Below are positions 52,650-62,087 of a stretch of 64,000 nucleotides of DNA, in pieces. Positions within the stretch are counted from its first letter, which is position 1; each line of letters begins with the position of its first letter. The stretch lies in NCBI RefSeq assembly GCF_900460535.1, contig NZ_UHIL01000001.1, forward strand, positions 1,984,001 to 2,048,000, in the 5' to 3' direction. The notes below the pieces were generated by a model that saw only the letters and a list, made by a program, of their open reading frames with translations, was not told the origin of the DNA and did not search any database. The stretch is from Vibrio parahaemolyticus (lineage in GTDB: Bacteria > Pseudomonadota > Gammaproteobacteria > Enterobacterales > Vibrionaceae). The translations under genes and the position numbers were made by a program.

Positions 52650-53666
52650 CTAGAGTGATTCAATCGCTTGTTGAATTGCAGGACCAATTTGACGCTTGCG
52701 AGACGTCACGCCATCCAATACCAACATGTCATTGTCAATTTTCACATCAAAAGCTTTTGATAGCACTTTCTTATCTGCGTCATCCGCCCAAAGCATGTTT
52801 GCACGTTTGTGCTTGGTATCTGTGATCGAGAAGAACAAGTAATCAAGATTCTGAGCTTTCTTATACGCTTGAATGGCTTCGTTGAAGTCCTGTTTGCGGT
52901 CAATCAACTGCTGCGCATTGAGCGTTTCTGCTACGCCGATGCCTACCTTTTTACCCGCGAATTCAAAGTTCTTGTAGTCCATCGTCAAAATCGTCTCTGC
53001 TGAGAAATGGCTCAGATCCGATTTCGCCAACAACATTTGTTCACCAAAACCTTTGATGTCTTTGATGCCTGCAATGTCCGCCAGCTTTTGCGCGTACTGT
53101 TTGTCATATTCAGTGGTAGTCGAAGATTGGAACACAACCGTGTCCGACAAAATAGCCCCTAAACCTGCACACGCAATATTCTTAGGCAGTTTAACGTTTA
53201 ACTTCTCGGCATTTGCCGTAAGAATTGTTGCTGCAGAACCCCAAGCACGAATGTCCATCGTGACGATTTGCGGCATGCTGATTGGCGAACTGCCCATCGC
53301 GTGGTGGTCGATGATTGCCACGATGGAAGTTGGATCAACCGATTTTGCAAGTTGAGTCGATTGGTTGAAATCCACCAAACCAATGTGGTGAGAAGAGAAA
53401 TCCGCCTTCACTTTTGGCGCGTCCATGCCACAAAATTCAAACACAAACTTACTTTCTGGGTTCGCTTCGCCTGTTAGCGCTGCTTCTCCGCCGTAGATGT
53501 GTGACGCAAGGATAACGGAAACGGCACTATCGGTGTCTGGGCTCAAATGTCCAACCCATACGAGGTTGTCGGTATTATTGTTTGAAAGCGTGGTGAGATC
53601 CAAAGCGCCCTCAGCCAAACAGCTGAAAGAGGCAATCATGGTTAATCCAAGTAGTGAACGTTTCAT
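52650..53666 (-). CDS. Family II (Mn-dependent) inorganic pyrophosphatase-like protein with signal peptide
   Basis: A 338-residue DHH-family phosphoesterase with family II PPase motifs: GHLSPDTDSAVS (HxxPDxD), AIIDHHAMG (DHH), GAILSDTVVFQSSTTT, and the C-terminal SRKRQIGP substrate-binding motif. Unlike cytoplasmic PpaC, it opens with a hydrophobic leader (MKRSLLGLTMIASFSCLAEG), a likely signal peptide, with a Cys near its end, so export to the periplasm is predicted. The ATG at 53666 has AAGGA upstream; a longer frame to 53717 lacks support. A PurR-like box lies about 100 bp upstream. Single gene. Confidence 0.85.
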   Translation of the reverse strand: MKRSLLGLTMIASFSCLAEGALDLTTLSNNNTDNLVWVGHLSPDTDSAVSVILASHIYGGEAALTGEANPESKFVFEFCGMDAPKVKADFSSHHIGLVDFNQSTQLAKSVDPTSIVAIIDHHAMGSSPISMPQIVTMDIRAWGSAATILTANAEKLNVKLPKNIACAGLGAILSDTVVFQSSTTTEYDKQYAQKLADIAGIKDIKGFGEQMLLAKSDLSHFSAETILTMDYKNFEFAGKKVGIGVAETLNAQQLIDRKQDFNEAIQAYKKAQNLDYLFFSITDTKHKRANMLWADDADKKVLSKAFDVKIDNDMLVLDGVTSRKRQIGPAIQQAIESL

Positions 53667-53768
53667 TTGAGTCCTTAATGGTGAGTGGTAAGTTACTATT
53701 GGTACTGCATAGACCATTGATTCAAATGTAATTTTTTCGAGTTACCAATTCACCCGATATTCTTGGAA

Positions 53769-53784
53769 TCGCAAACGTTTTTCG
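53769..53784. promoter_or_regulatory. PurR-like operator upstream of the exported pyrophosphatase
   Basis: TCGCAAACGTTTTTCG contains the PurR core CGCAAACGTTT. It is about 103 bp before the pyrophosphatase start. Confidence 0.35.
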
Positions 53785-53867
53785 AGTCGATACACACTTT
53801 TTTATCGATTCCGCTTACAACTTAAACAGGACGTTTAGACAAGCGAAAGACGATTTTCCAAAAACAA

Positions 53868-53899
53868 AAAGGAAACGATTGGTGCCAACCGTTTCCTTT
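53868..53899 (-). terminator. Terminator of the puu-agu-gab operon
   Basis: GGAAACGATTGG pairs with CCAACCGTTTCC (one mismatch) with flanking A/T runs, about 30 bp beyond the gabT stop. Confidence 0.85.
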
Positions 53900-53929
53900 A
53901 CTTGTTATTGCTATTTAAAAGCGCGTGAA

Positions 53930-55201
53930 TTACGCCACTTCAAGAATCACTTTTTCCAACTTATCTAAGCCTTCACTAAGCACTTCAGGCTCAATGGTCA
54001 GCGGCGGCAACAAGCGAATCACGTTCGCTTTTACTCCACAAGAAAGCAGGATAAGGCCGTTTTCTTGCGCTTTAGAAATCACCGCTTTGGTCATCTCTTG
54101 CAGTGGTTTGCCTGATTCTGGGTCAGTAAACTCAATCGCCATCATTGCACCAGTAGTGCGGATTTCACCGATAGCAGGTACTGACTGTTGCAGTTTCGTC
54201 ATACGAGCATTGACCACTTCACCGATGCCTATCGCTTTAGCACACAAATCTTCTTCTTCGATGATTTTCAGCACTTCAAGACCAGCAACACAACCAAGTG
54301 GCGAACCCGCATATGTACCACCTAAACCACCGGGTAGTGCAGAGTCCATCACATCCGCTTTCCCCACCACCGCTGAGATTGGGAAACCACCGGCAATGCC
54401 TTTCGCCATTGTCATTAGGTCTGGTTCAATGCCTAGGTATTCTGTGGCAAACATTTTACCGGTACGAGCAAACCCTGTTTGGATTTCATCGGCAATCAGC
54501 ATGATACCGTGCTTATCACACAGCTGACGCAAGCCTTGTGCAAACGCTTCCGGTGCTTTGTAGAAGCCGCCCTCACCTTGCACTGGCTCGAAGATGATCG
54601 CCGCAACGCGTGAAGGTTCGATATCGCAAGCAAATAGATCGTCGATCGCTTGTAAGCTTTGCTCCACACTGATGCCGTGGAACGCATTTGGGTACGGCGC
54701 GTGGTAGATTTCGTTCGGGAAAGGACCAAAGCCCGCTTTGTACGGCGCAACTTTACCAGTTAACCCCATCGTCATATTTGTGCGACCGTGAAAGCCGCCT
54801 TTGAACGCTATCACGCCGCTACGACCAGTATGAGCGCGCGCTACTTTCACGGCGTTTTCGACCGCCTCGGCGCCAGTGGTTAGAAAGATCGCTTTCTTCT
54901 TAGTCTCACCTGGTGCAAGTTCTGTCAGCTTTTCAGCCAGCTCAACGAATGACGCATACGGCGTAACCATCGCACACGTGTGCGAGAAGTTATCCAGCTG
55001 AGCTTTTACCGCTTCGCTAATGCGCTTGTGAGAATGCCCGGTATTGGTCACCGCAATGCCCGCTGCAAAGTCGATGTATTTGTTACCTTCGATATCCCAT
55101 ACGTAAGCGTTTTCTGCTTTCTCTACGTAAAGTGGGTACAGTGCGCCCATGCCTTGAGCGATAACTTGGCTTCTTCTTTCGTGCAGTTGTTGGTTTGTCA
55201 T
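53930..55201 (-). CDS. gabT: 4-aminobutyrate aminotransferase
   Basis: PLP enzyme converting GABA plus 2-oxoglutarate to succinate semialdehyde and glutamate. The 423-residue protein has class III features: VWDIEGNKYIDFAAGIAVTNTGHSH, TTGAEAVENAVKVARAHTG, IADEIQTGFARTGKMFA (Asp for the PLP ring) and LMTMAKGIAGGFPISAVVG with the Schiff-base Lys. It closes the eight-gene operon, taking the place occupied by puuE in E. coli. It lies 14 bp after gabD. Confidence 0.95.
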   Translation of the reverse strand: MTNQQLHERRSQVIAQGMGALYPLYVEKAENAYVWDIEGNKYIDFAAGIAVTNTGHSHKRISEAVKAQLDNFSHTCAMVTPYASFVELAEKLTELAPGETKKKAIFLTTGAEAVENAVKVARAHTGRSGVIAFKGGFHGRTNMTMGLTGKVAPYKAGFGPFPNEIYHAPYPNAFHGISVEQSLQAIDDLFACDIEPSRVAAIIFEPVQGEGGFYKAPEAFAQGLRQLCDKHGIMLIADEIQTGFARTGKMFATEYLGIEPDLMTMAKGIAGGFPISAVVGKADVMDSALPGGLGGTYAGSPLGCVAGLEVLKIIEEEDLCAKAIGIGEVVNARMTKLQQSVPAIGEIRTTGAMMAIEFTDPESGKPLQEMTKAVISKAQENGLILLSCGVKANVIRLLPPLTIEPEVLSEGLDKLEKVILEVA

Positions 55202-55215
55202 TGTTTTGTCCTTAA

Positions 55216-56643
55216 TTAGTTGCCGCCAAAGCAGAGATATTTCACGTCCATATATTCATCGATACCTTGTTTTGCTCCTTCGCGTCCGATGCCGGACTGC
55301 TTAACACCACCGAAAGGAGCGACTTCAGTAGAAATCATGCCTTCGTTAATGCCGACCATGCCGTATTCGAGCGCTTCTGCGATTTTCCAAACACGGTGGA
55401 TGTTTTGGCTGTAGAAGTACGACGCAAGACCGTAAATGGTGTCGTTCGCCATTTCGATCAGCTGTGCGTCACTGTCAAAGCGAATCACTGGCGCGACAGG
55501 GCCAAAGATTTCCTCGGAGACAATCTTCATGTCATGAGTAACGTCTTTGAGAACCACTGGCTGCATAAATAGACCATCCAGCTTTTTAAGTTCTGTAACT
55601 GGCTTAGCACCTTGTTCAATAGCACCGTCGATAAGCGCTTGAATGCCTTGCTTTGCCGATTCGCTGATCACAGGACCGATGTTTACGCCCTCTTCTAAGC
55701 CGTTACCGACGTTGAGCTGCTGAACCGCAGCGTCGAACTTAGCAACGAACTCGTCATACACTTTGCTGTGTACGTAGAAACGGTTCGCACACACACACGT
55801 TTGACCTGCGTTACGGAATTTCGACGCCATCGCGCCTGCCACAGCTGCATCAATATCCGCATCATCGAATACGATAAACGGCGCGTTGCCACCTAACTCC
55901 ATTGAGGTACGTTTGATGTCAGCCGCGCTTTGCTGCATCAGCACGCTACCGACTTGAGTAGAGCCAGTGAAAGACAACTTACGAATCAACGGGTGTGAAG
56001 TGAAGATAGCACCTACCTGACGCGAGTTTTCACCCAGAACCACTTGCAGCACATCGCGCGGGATGCCTACTTGGTAGGCGAGCTCTGCAACCGCAAAAGC
56101 AGACAACGGCGTGGACTCAGATGGCTTTACGACAAAGCTACAGCCTGCCGCTAAAGCTGGCCCTGCTTTGCGCGTGATCATCGCAATTGGGAAGTTCCAA
56201 GGTGTAATCGCACAGGCAACACCAATTGGCTGTTTGATGGTCACCAAACGCTTGTCTGCACTTGGCGCAGGAATCGTCTCACCGTAGATACGTTTCGCTT
56301 CTTCAGCAAACCATTCGATAAAGCTCGCGCCGTAAAGCACTTCACCTTGAGCTTCAGCCAGCGGCTTACCTTGCTCCAACGTCATCAAACGGCCAAGGTC
56401 GGCTTTGTTTTCTAGCAGGAGTTGGAACCAACGATTGAGCATACCAGCGCGCGTTTTTGCTGGCAGTGCCGCCCATTCTTTCTGCGCGACATGGGCACGT
56501 TCAATGCTATTTAAAATATCGTTCTCAGTTGAGACTGGTGCGTACCCAAGAAGCTCTCCGGTCGCCGGATTAGTCACTGCAATGCCCTGTTGTGGGTTCG
56601 CTACCATAAACGAAACAAGGCTTTGGTTTTGTATCTGTTGCAT
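55216..56643 (-). CDS. gabD: Succinate-semialdehyde dehydrogenase
   Basis: NAD(P)+-dependent oxidation of succinate semialdehyde to succinate. The 475-residue ALDH-family protein has TPWNFPIAMITRKAGPALAAGCSFVVKPSE, MELGGNAPFIVFDDADID (general-base Glu) and RNAGQTCVCANR (nucleophile Cys). The ATG at 56643 (MQQIQNQSL) is preferred because AAGGA is six nt away; the ATG at 56649 abuts it. Two Cys in the QTCVC segment are a normal feature of GabD. It is 54 bp from aguA, the largest gap in the operon. Confidence 0.92.
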   Translation of the reverse strand: MQQIQNQSLVSFMVANPQQGIAVTNPATGELLGYAPVSTENDILNSIERAHVAQKEWAALPAKTRAGMLNRWFQLLLENKADLGRLMTLEQGKPLAEAQGEVLYGASFIEWFAEEAKRIYGETIPAPSADKRLVTIKQPIGVACAITPWNFPIAMITRKAGPALAAGCSFVVKPSESTPLSAFAVAELAYQVGIPRDVLQVVLGENSRQVGAIFTSHPLIRKLSFTGSTQVGSVLMQQSAADIKRTSMELGGNAPFIVFDDADIDAAVAGAMASKFRNAGQTCVCANRFYVHSKVYDEFVAKFDAAVQQLNVGNGLEEGVNIGPVISESAKQGIQALIDGAIEQGAKPVTELKKLDGLFMQPVVLKDVTHDMKIVSEEIFGPVAPVIRFDSDAQLIEMANDTIYGLASYFYSQNIHRVWKIAEALEYGMVGINEGMISTEVAPFGGVKQSGIGREGAKQGIDEYMDVKYLCFGGN

Positions 56644-56697
56644 GGTCATTCCTTTTGACAACTCATCATTACCGCTGAGTCAGCGGCGAGCTTGTGT

Positions 56698-57780
56698 TTA
56701 AGCGGGGATCTGCTGCGTAATGCAGTGAATGTTCCCTCCGCCGAGTAGAACCTCTCTCGACGGTATCGCGATGATTTGGTATTCCGGCATCGCGTTTTGC
56801 AAAATATCGATCGCAATGGCGTCGGTGTCTTCATCCAACATCGGTAAGAACACATGTCCGTTGACGATAAGAAAGTTCGCATAAGAGGCACTTAGACGTT
56901 CGCCAGCTTGTCGACTCATTCCTGAACTGGCGTCAATGCCATTGGCTTCGCGCTCGCTATAATGCAACGGACCCGGTAGTGGCAAACGGACAATTTCAAT
57001 CTCGCGCCCTTTCGCATCGTGCTGCGATTTCAGCACTTGCTCTGCTTGACGAGACAACGCGTATTGCGGATCACTTGAGTCATCGGTCCAACTCAGTATC
57101 ACCTTACCCGGTGCGATCACGTGCATCAGGTTGTCAACATGGCCGTCTGTTTCGTCATTGAATAAACCATTTGGCAACCAAATGATTTTTTCGATGCCGA
57201 GATACGCCTTTAACTGCTCTTCGATTTGCGCTTTGCTCAATTGCGGATTCCGCCCCGGACTAAGTAAACACTCTTCTGTGGTGTAAAGGGTGCCTTCACC
57301 ATCGGTGTGAATCGCCCCACCTTCAAGTACAAACGGTGCGCGGTAATAATCTATACCGATGATGTCGCACACCGAGCCAGCGACAAGATCGTCCTGCTGC
57401 CAGTTATCGTAAAGCCCATTGTACTCGCCGCCCCACGCGTTAAATTGCCAACTAATCCCACGGCGCTCACCCGCCTGATTCACGAGCACGGTCGGTCCAA
57501 TATCGCGCATCCACGCATCGTTAAATGGGATTTCCACCAAACGTACATCTGAGTGGAGCATTTGACGCGCTCGGTCAAAGTTGTGCGAGCATACCGCCAC
57601 GCACACCTTGGTCACTTCCGCGATTAAGTTCGCGATTCTGGCAAAGGTTTCTTGCGCGGGTAATGCGTCATCACGCCAGTTGTCTTTCCTTTCTGGCCAC
57701 GCTAACCAAACTTCACTAACCGGCTGAAACTCAGCCGGAAAATAGAAGCCATCTTGCGCTGGTGTTGTCGATAATTTCAT
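56698..57780 (-). CDS. aguA: Agmatine deiminase
   Basis: Hydrolyses agmatine to N-carbamoylputrescine and ammonia; cytoplasmic. The 360-residue protein of the PAD_porph/guanidino-modifying family has FPAEFQPVSEVWLAWPER at the N-terminus, NDAWMRDIGPTVLVN, VLEGGAIHTDGEGTLYTTEECLLSPGRNP, FNDETDGHVDNLMHVI, and the catalytic Cys in LLGGGNIHCITQQIP near the C-terminus. It starts 12 bp after the aguB stop. With aguB it feeds putrescine into the puu genes upstream in the operon. Confidence 0.95.
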   Translation of the reverse strand: MKLSTTPAQDGFYFPAEFQPVSEVWLAWPERKDNWRDDALPAQETFARIANLIAEVTKVCVAVCSHNFDRARQMLHSDVRLVEIPFNDAWMRDIGPTVLVNQAGERRGISWQFNAWGGEYNGLYDNWQQDDLVAGSVCDIIGIDYYRAPFVLEGGAIHTDGEGTLYTTEECLLSPGRNPQLSKAQIEEQLKAYLGIEKIIWLPNGLFNDETDGHVDNLMHVIAPGKVILSWTDDSSDPQYALSRQAEQVLKSQHDAKGREIEIVRLPLPGPLHYSEREANGIDASSGMSRQAGERLSASYANFLIVNGHVFLPMLDEDTDAIAIDILQNAMPEYQIIAIPSREVLLGGGNIHCITQQIPA

Positions 57781-57792
57781 TTTAACGCCTCT

Positions 57793-58659
57793 TTAAACAG
57801 CTAGTTTGCCAACGCTGGTGTAAAGGTCTGGACGACGGTCGCGGAACAAACCCCACGCGTGGCGCGCTTTCGCTGTCGCAGCGAGGTCGATTTCTGCGTA
57901 AATGATGGTTTCACCTTCACGTGGTGCTTCGGCAATTTTTGCACCAGTGTGGTCAGTGATAAAAGAAGAGCCGTAGAACGTGGTCTCGATGCCATCATCG
58001 AATTCAGTGCCCACTCGGTTTGATGCAATTACTGGAACGAGGTTTGCTGCCGAGTGACCTTGCATTGTACGTTGCCAGTGATCACGCGAGTCCAACGTTG
58101 GATCTTGAGGCTCAGAACCGATTGCAGTTGGATAGAAAATCGCTTCCGCGCCGTGCAGAGCCAAGCTACGCGCAAGCTCTGGAAACCATTGGTCCCAGCA
58201 AATGCCAGCACCGAACTTACCGAACTTGGTTTGCCACACTTTGAAACCGGTATCGCCAGGGCTAAAGTAGTACTTTTCACTGTAGCCCGGACCGTCAGGA
58301 ATGTGTGACTTGCGGTAGTTATCTAGTACCGTGCCATCGGCATCTATCATCACTAGCGAGTTAAAAAACGTGTTGCCCGCTTTTTCAAAGTAGCTAATAG
58401 GAATAACCACGCCGAGTTCTTTCGCCAGTGCGCTCATTTCCTGAATAAGGTGGCTATTTGCCGTCTCTTCTGCGAGCTCGAAATACTTCGCTTCTTGTTT
58501 TTTGCAGAAGTAAGGCGCGGCGAACAGCTCTTGAGGAAGAATCACGTTCGCACCGTTTTGTGCTGCTTCACGAATCGCCTTTTTTGCTTTGGCTAAGTTA
58601 TCTTCCAGATCCCAGCTTTTCGTCAGTTGAAGGGCTGCAAATTTCACTACTTTGCTCAT
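57793..58659 (-). CDS. aguB: N-carbamoylputrescine amidase
   Basis: Nitrilase-superfamily enzyme releasing putrescine, CO2 and ammonia from N-carbamoylputrescine. The 288-residue protein shows the catalytic triad regions: Glu in NVILPQELFAAPYFC, Lys in NYRKSHIPDGPGYSEKYYF, and Cys in FGAGICWDQWFPE. Length and motifs match the AguB family. It lies 17 bp after puuB. Confidence 0.95.
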   Translation of the reverse strand: MSKVVKFAALQLTKSWDLEDNLAKAKKAIREAAQNGANVILPQELFAAPYFCKKQEAKYFELAEETANSHLIQEMSALAKELGVVIPISYFEKAGNTFFNSLVMIDADGTVLDNYRKSHIPDGPGYSEKYYFSPGDTGFKVWQTKFGKFGAGICWDQWFPELARSLALHGAEAIFYPTAIGSEPQDPTLDSRDHWQRTMQGHSAANLVPVIASNRVGTEFDDGIETTFYGSSFITDHTGAKIAEAPREGETIIYAEIDLAATAKARHAWGLFRDRRPDLYTSVGKLAV

Positions 58660-58676
58660 TGGATATTCCTTATCTC

Positions 58677-59954
58677 TTAAATCGCCAGTTTGTCACGTAG
58701 GTTGTAGTAAGCCGCGCCCATTGCCGTAAACGGAATTTGGAAGTGGCGGCCACCCGGGAAGGAGTAATGTTTTAGAGCCGCAAACGCGTCAAAGCGTTCT
58801 GCGTGTCCAGTCAAGGTTTCAGCCAGCAACTTGCCTGCTAGGTGAGTACACGTTACACCGTGACCGCTGTAGCCTTGTAGGTAGTAAATGTTGTCTGCAA
58901 ACGAGCCAAATTGCGGCATGCGTGAGTAAGTCAGCAAGAAGTTACCCGTCCAGGTGTAATCAATCTTGATGCCTTTCAATTGTGGGAAGACTTTCTCCAT
59001 CTTCGGACGAATCAATGCTTCAATGTTTTCTGGGTCACGTGCGCCATAAACCACGCCACCTCCGAATAACAAACGCTTGTCGGCGGTTAAGCGGAAGTAG
59101 TCAAGCAAGTAGTTACAGTCTTCAACGCAGTAGTCACTGGTTAGCACTTGTTTTAACTGCTCATCACTCAAAGGCTGAGTCGCCACCACTTGTGTGCCGC
59201 ACGGGATCGCTTTGTTGCTGATGTTTGGTGCCAAACCACCAAGGTAGGCGTTACCTGCCAGTACCACGTACTTGCTCTTCACGCTGCCTTGCGCAGTTTT
59301 AACTACTGGGTTCATCCCTTTATCAATCGACACGACCGCCGACTGCTCAAAGATTTGACCACCTAGAGAAATGAACGCAGCGGCTTCACCTAATGCCAGT
59401 TTCAGCGGGTGAATATGACCACCGCGCATATCCAGCAAACCGCCAGTGTACACTTTCGTACCTACCGCTTGTTCTACCTCTCCTGCGTCAAGCAGAGTCA
59501 TTTGGTCGTTTCCGTAACGCTCCCAGTTCTTCTTATGTTCTTCTAGCCCTTTGAGTTGTTTACTGTTCAGTGCCGTGAACAAGCCACCTTGCTTGTAATC
59601 ACAGTTGATGTCGTATTTGTCGATCAGGCCACGGATGATATCGCCGCCTTCAAAAATCATATCGCACAGAGCTTTAGCTTGGTTTTGGTCGTAACGGCTT
59701 TCAATCACGTCGACATCTCGGCTGTAGCTGTTAACGATTTGGCCACCGTTACGACCAGTTGCTCCAAAGCCCACTTTTGCGCTTTCTAACACAACGACTT
59801 TAAAACCTTTTTCTGCAAGGTGCAGCGCAGAAGAAAGACCAGAAAATCCCGCACCGACTACACACACATCGCACTCGATGTTGTCTTGCAGTTGTGGGTA
59901 TTCCGGCATGTTTGGCACAGAGTGCGCGTAAAACGAATCCGTATGCTTGTTCAT
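58677..59954 (-). CDS. puuB: Gamma-glutamylputrescine oxidoreductase
   Basis: FAD enzyme oxidising gamma-glutamylputrescine to gamma-glutamyl-aminobutyraldehyde with H2O2 release. The 425-residue DAO-family protein begins DSFYAHSVPNMPEYPQLQDNIECDVCVVGAGFSGLSSALHLAEKG with the GxGxxG FAD fold. Other family stretches are GATGRNGGQIVNSYSRD and YYLQGYSGHGVTCTHLAGKLLAE. It is 37 bp after puuC and 17 bp before aguB. Confidence 0.93.
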   Translation of the reverse strand: MNKHTDSFYAHSVPNMPEYPQLQDNIECDVCVVGAGFSGLSSALHLAEKGFKVVVLESAKVGFGATGRNGGQIVNSYSRDVDVIESRYDQNQAKALCDMIFEGGDIIRGLIDKYDINCDYKQGGLFTALNSKQLKGLEEHKKNWERYGNDQMTLLDAGEVEQAVGTKVYTGGLLDMRGGHIHPLKLALGEAAAFISLGGQIFEQSAVVSIDKGMNPVVKTAQGSVKSKYVVLAGNAYLGGLAPNISNKAIPCGTQVVATQPLSDEQLKQVLTSDYCVEDCNYLLDYFRLTADKRLLFGGGVVYGARDPENIEALIRPKMEKVFPQLKGIKIDYTWTGNFLLTYSRMPQFGSFADNIYYLQGYSGHGVTCTHLAGKLLAETLTGHAERFDAFAALKHYSFPGGRHFQIPFTAMGAAYYNLRDKLAI

Positions 59955-59991
59955 AGAACTATTCCTTTATTTATCGTAATCGTCAGCAGGC

Positions 59992-61476
59992 TTAAGGATG
60001 TAGGCGAATCCAAGTGGTTTTGGTTTCGGTGAATTTTTCAATCGCGTGGAGAGACTTATCTCGACCATTTCCGCTCATTTTGAATCCACCAAATGGGACC
60101 GTCATGTCACCTTCGTTGTAGTTGTTGACCCAAACCGAGCCAGCTTGCAGTCGTTTTGCTACGCGATGAACGCGGTTGATATTGCTACTCCAAAGTGCAG
60201 CACCTAAGCCGTACTTCGAATCGTTAGCGATCTCAATTGCTTGCGCTTCGTCTTTGAATGGAATGACACATAGCACTGGACCAAAAATTTCCTCTTGGGC
60301 GACACGCATCTTGTTGTCGACGTTGTCTAAAATGGTTGGAAAAACAAATGCGCCCTGCCCATCGACATCGCCGCCACAACGTACGTTTGCACCTTCTGAT
60401 TCACCTAACGAGATGTATTCCAACACTTTTGATTTATGATCTTGATCGATAAGCGCGCCCATGGATGAACTTGGGTCCATTGGGTCTTTTGGCGTGAACG
60501 CTTTCGACGCTTGAATAACTTTTTCTATGAACTGTTCTTTGATGCTTTCGTGAACAAGCAAGCGGGTTGCCGCGACGCACACCTCACCTTGATTGTAGAA
60601 ACACCCTGCAGCGGTTTCTTCTGCTGCGCGGTCTAAATCATCACAATCTTCAAACACGATGTTCGCGTTCTTGCCGCCCGCTTCTGCAAACACGCGCTTT
60701 AGGTTGCTCTCACCCGAGCTGACCATCAGTTGACCTGCAATGCGCGTCGAGCCTGTGAAGGCGATGCAGTCTACGTCTTGGTGTTTCGCCAACGCGTCGC
60801 CAGCTTCATGACCAAAACCCGTCACGACTTGGAAAACGCCTGTTGGCAAGCCCGCTTGAGAAGCAAGTTGACCTAGGAATATCGCAGTGAGAGAAGATTT
60901 TTCTGACGGTTTTAGAATCACGCTGTTACCAGCCGCTAAAGCAGGGCCAAGCTTCCAACACGCGAGCCAAAGTGGGAAGTTCCACGGCACAACCGCGGCA
61001 ACCACGCCAATTGGCTGATGAGAAATATAGGCATGTACGTCTTTTTCTGTTGGGGCAACTTCACCGTACACTTTGTCGATCGCTTCGGCGTACCAGCGCA
61101 AAGAACTCGCCGCGCCAGGAATATCGGTCGAGAAGCTGTGAGAGATAGGTTTACCAGTATCAAGAGTTTCTAGCAGTGCTAACTCTTCTTGGTGTTGCTC
61201 AATCAGCTCAGCAAACTGTTTAAGCACTGCTTTGCGATGAGCTGGGCTGCTCTCGCTCCACTGACCTGATTGAAATGCTTGGCGAGCGTATGATACCGCG
61301 AGGTCGACATCTTCACTTTGGCAACGGGCGATTTCGGTGAATATCTCGTCTGTAGCTGGGTTAACTACCGGGATGGTTTGCCCTGTTAAAGCGGCACTGT
61401 ATTCACCGTTAATGTACGCCCTGTTTTCGATGTTTAGATTGTTTTTTAGCTCAATCCATTGCTCTTGGGTTTTCAT
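59992..61476 (-). CDS. puuC: Gamma-glutamyl-gamma-aminobutyraldehyde dehydrogenase
   Basis: NAD(P)+-dependent ALDH making gamma-glutamyl-GABA. 494 residues: RAYINGEYSAALTGQTIPVVNPAT near the N-terminus, VPWNFPLWLACWKLGPALAAGNSVILKPSE, FAEAGGKNANIVFEDCDD (general base Glu) and NQGEVCVAATRLLVHE (nucleophile Cys). The GKNANIV pattern fits PuuC better than GabD. It is 35 bp after puuR. Position between puuR and puuB matches E. coli puuDRCB order. Confidence 0.93.
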   Translation of the reverse strand: MKTQEQWIELKNNLNIENRAYINGEYSAALTGQTIPVVNPATDEIFTEIARCQSEDVDLAVSYARQAFQSGQWSESSPAHRKAVLKQFAELIEQHQEELALLETLDTGKPISHSFSTDIPGAASSLRWYAEAIDKVYGEVAPTEKDVHAYISHQPIGVVAAVVPWNFPLWLACWKLGPALAAGNSVILKPSEKSSLTAIFLGQLASQAGLPTGVFQVVTGFGHEAGDALAKHQDVDCIAFTGSTRIAGQLMVSSGESNLKRVFAEAGGKNANIVFEDCDDLDRAAEETAAGCFYNQGEVCVAATRLLVHESIKEQFIEKVIQASKAFTPKDPMDPSSSMGALIDQDHKSKVLEYISLGESEGANVRCGGDVDGQGAFVFPTILDNVDNKMRVAQEEIFGPVLCVIPFKDEAQAIEIANDSKYGLGAALWSSNINRVHRVAKRLQAGSVWVNNYNEGDMTVPFGGFKMSGNGRDKSLHAIEKFTETKTTWIRLHP

Positions 61477-61511
61477 ACGCTCTCCTTGTGATCACACAAG
61501 GCAAGCCCCCA

Positions 61512-62069
61512 CTAAAATGTGGTTGGCGTATGCGCACTTATCAATCGACAAGCCTTGTCTGTGTGATTCGTAAATCGATGTGGCTTCGTCGTATCAATAA
61601 TGTACGACTCGCCGGCTGTGAGGACGTAGGAGTGGCCTTTGTACTCTAGAGTGATTTCTCCCTCTAAAATCGTGCCGACCTCTTCGCCTTCGTGTCTGAT
61701 TTCCGCCGCACCTGTTGTTCCATGTGGTGCGTATTCTTCGATCAAGAATCCAATAACTTGATCTTTGTCGCCATTCGTCACTAGTTTCATGGATACCGTC
61801 TCGCTCCCAATTTCCACCAGATCTGACGGTTTGAAGACCACTTTCACTTCATCATTCGAAGATTGTTCAAAAATGAAAAACTCCGACAGTGATAAAGAAA
61901 ATACATTGACGATTTTTTGTAGTGAGCTGACCGACGGGCTCACTTTGCCATTTTCAATGGACGAGATTGCACTGTGGGTAATACCAGCGCGTTCGGCTAA
62001 TTCCCTTTGTGACAATCCATGTTTTTTACGTAACTGAACAATATTTTTACCAATCTCATGATTGTCCAT
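61512..62069 (-). CDS. puuR: PuuR-type XRE-cupin repressor
   Basis: A 185-residue regulator with an N-terminal HTH (NIVQLRKKHGLSQRELAERAGITHSAISSIENGKVSPSVSSLQKI) and a C-terminal cupin (YAPHGTTGAAEIRHEGEEVGTILEGEITLEYKGHSYVLTAGESYIIDTTKPHRF). This is the PuuR layout; E. coli PuuR represses the puu genes and is released by putrescine. It is encoded inside the operon it should control, 18 bp after puuD. A candidate site is at 62967-62981. Confidence 0.92.
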   Translation of the reverse strand: MDNHEIGKNIVQLRKKHGLSQRELAERAGITHSAISSIENGKVSPSVSSLQKIVNVFSLSLSEFFIFEQSSNDEVKVVFKPSDLVEIGSETVSMKLVTNGDKDQVIGFLIEEYAPHGTTGAAEIRHEGEEVGTILEGEITLEYKGHSYVLTAGESYIIDTTKPHRFTNHTDKACRLISAHTPTTF

Positions 62070-62087
62070 TCATGCAGCTCCAAACGT

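Noticed and set aside
53925..54527. 200-codon frame antisense to gabT
   Set aside because: Long open antisense frame explained by codon bias of gabT; the minus-strand protein has all aminotransferase motifs.
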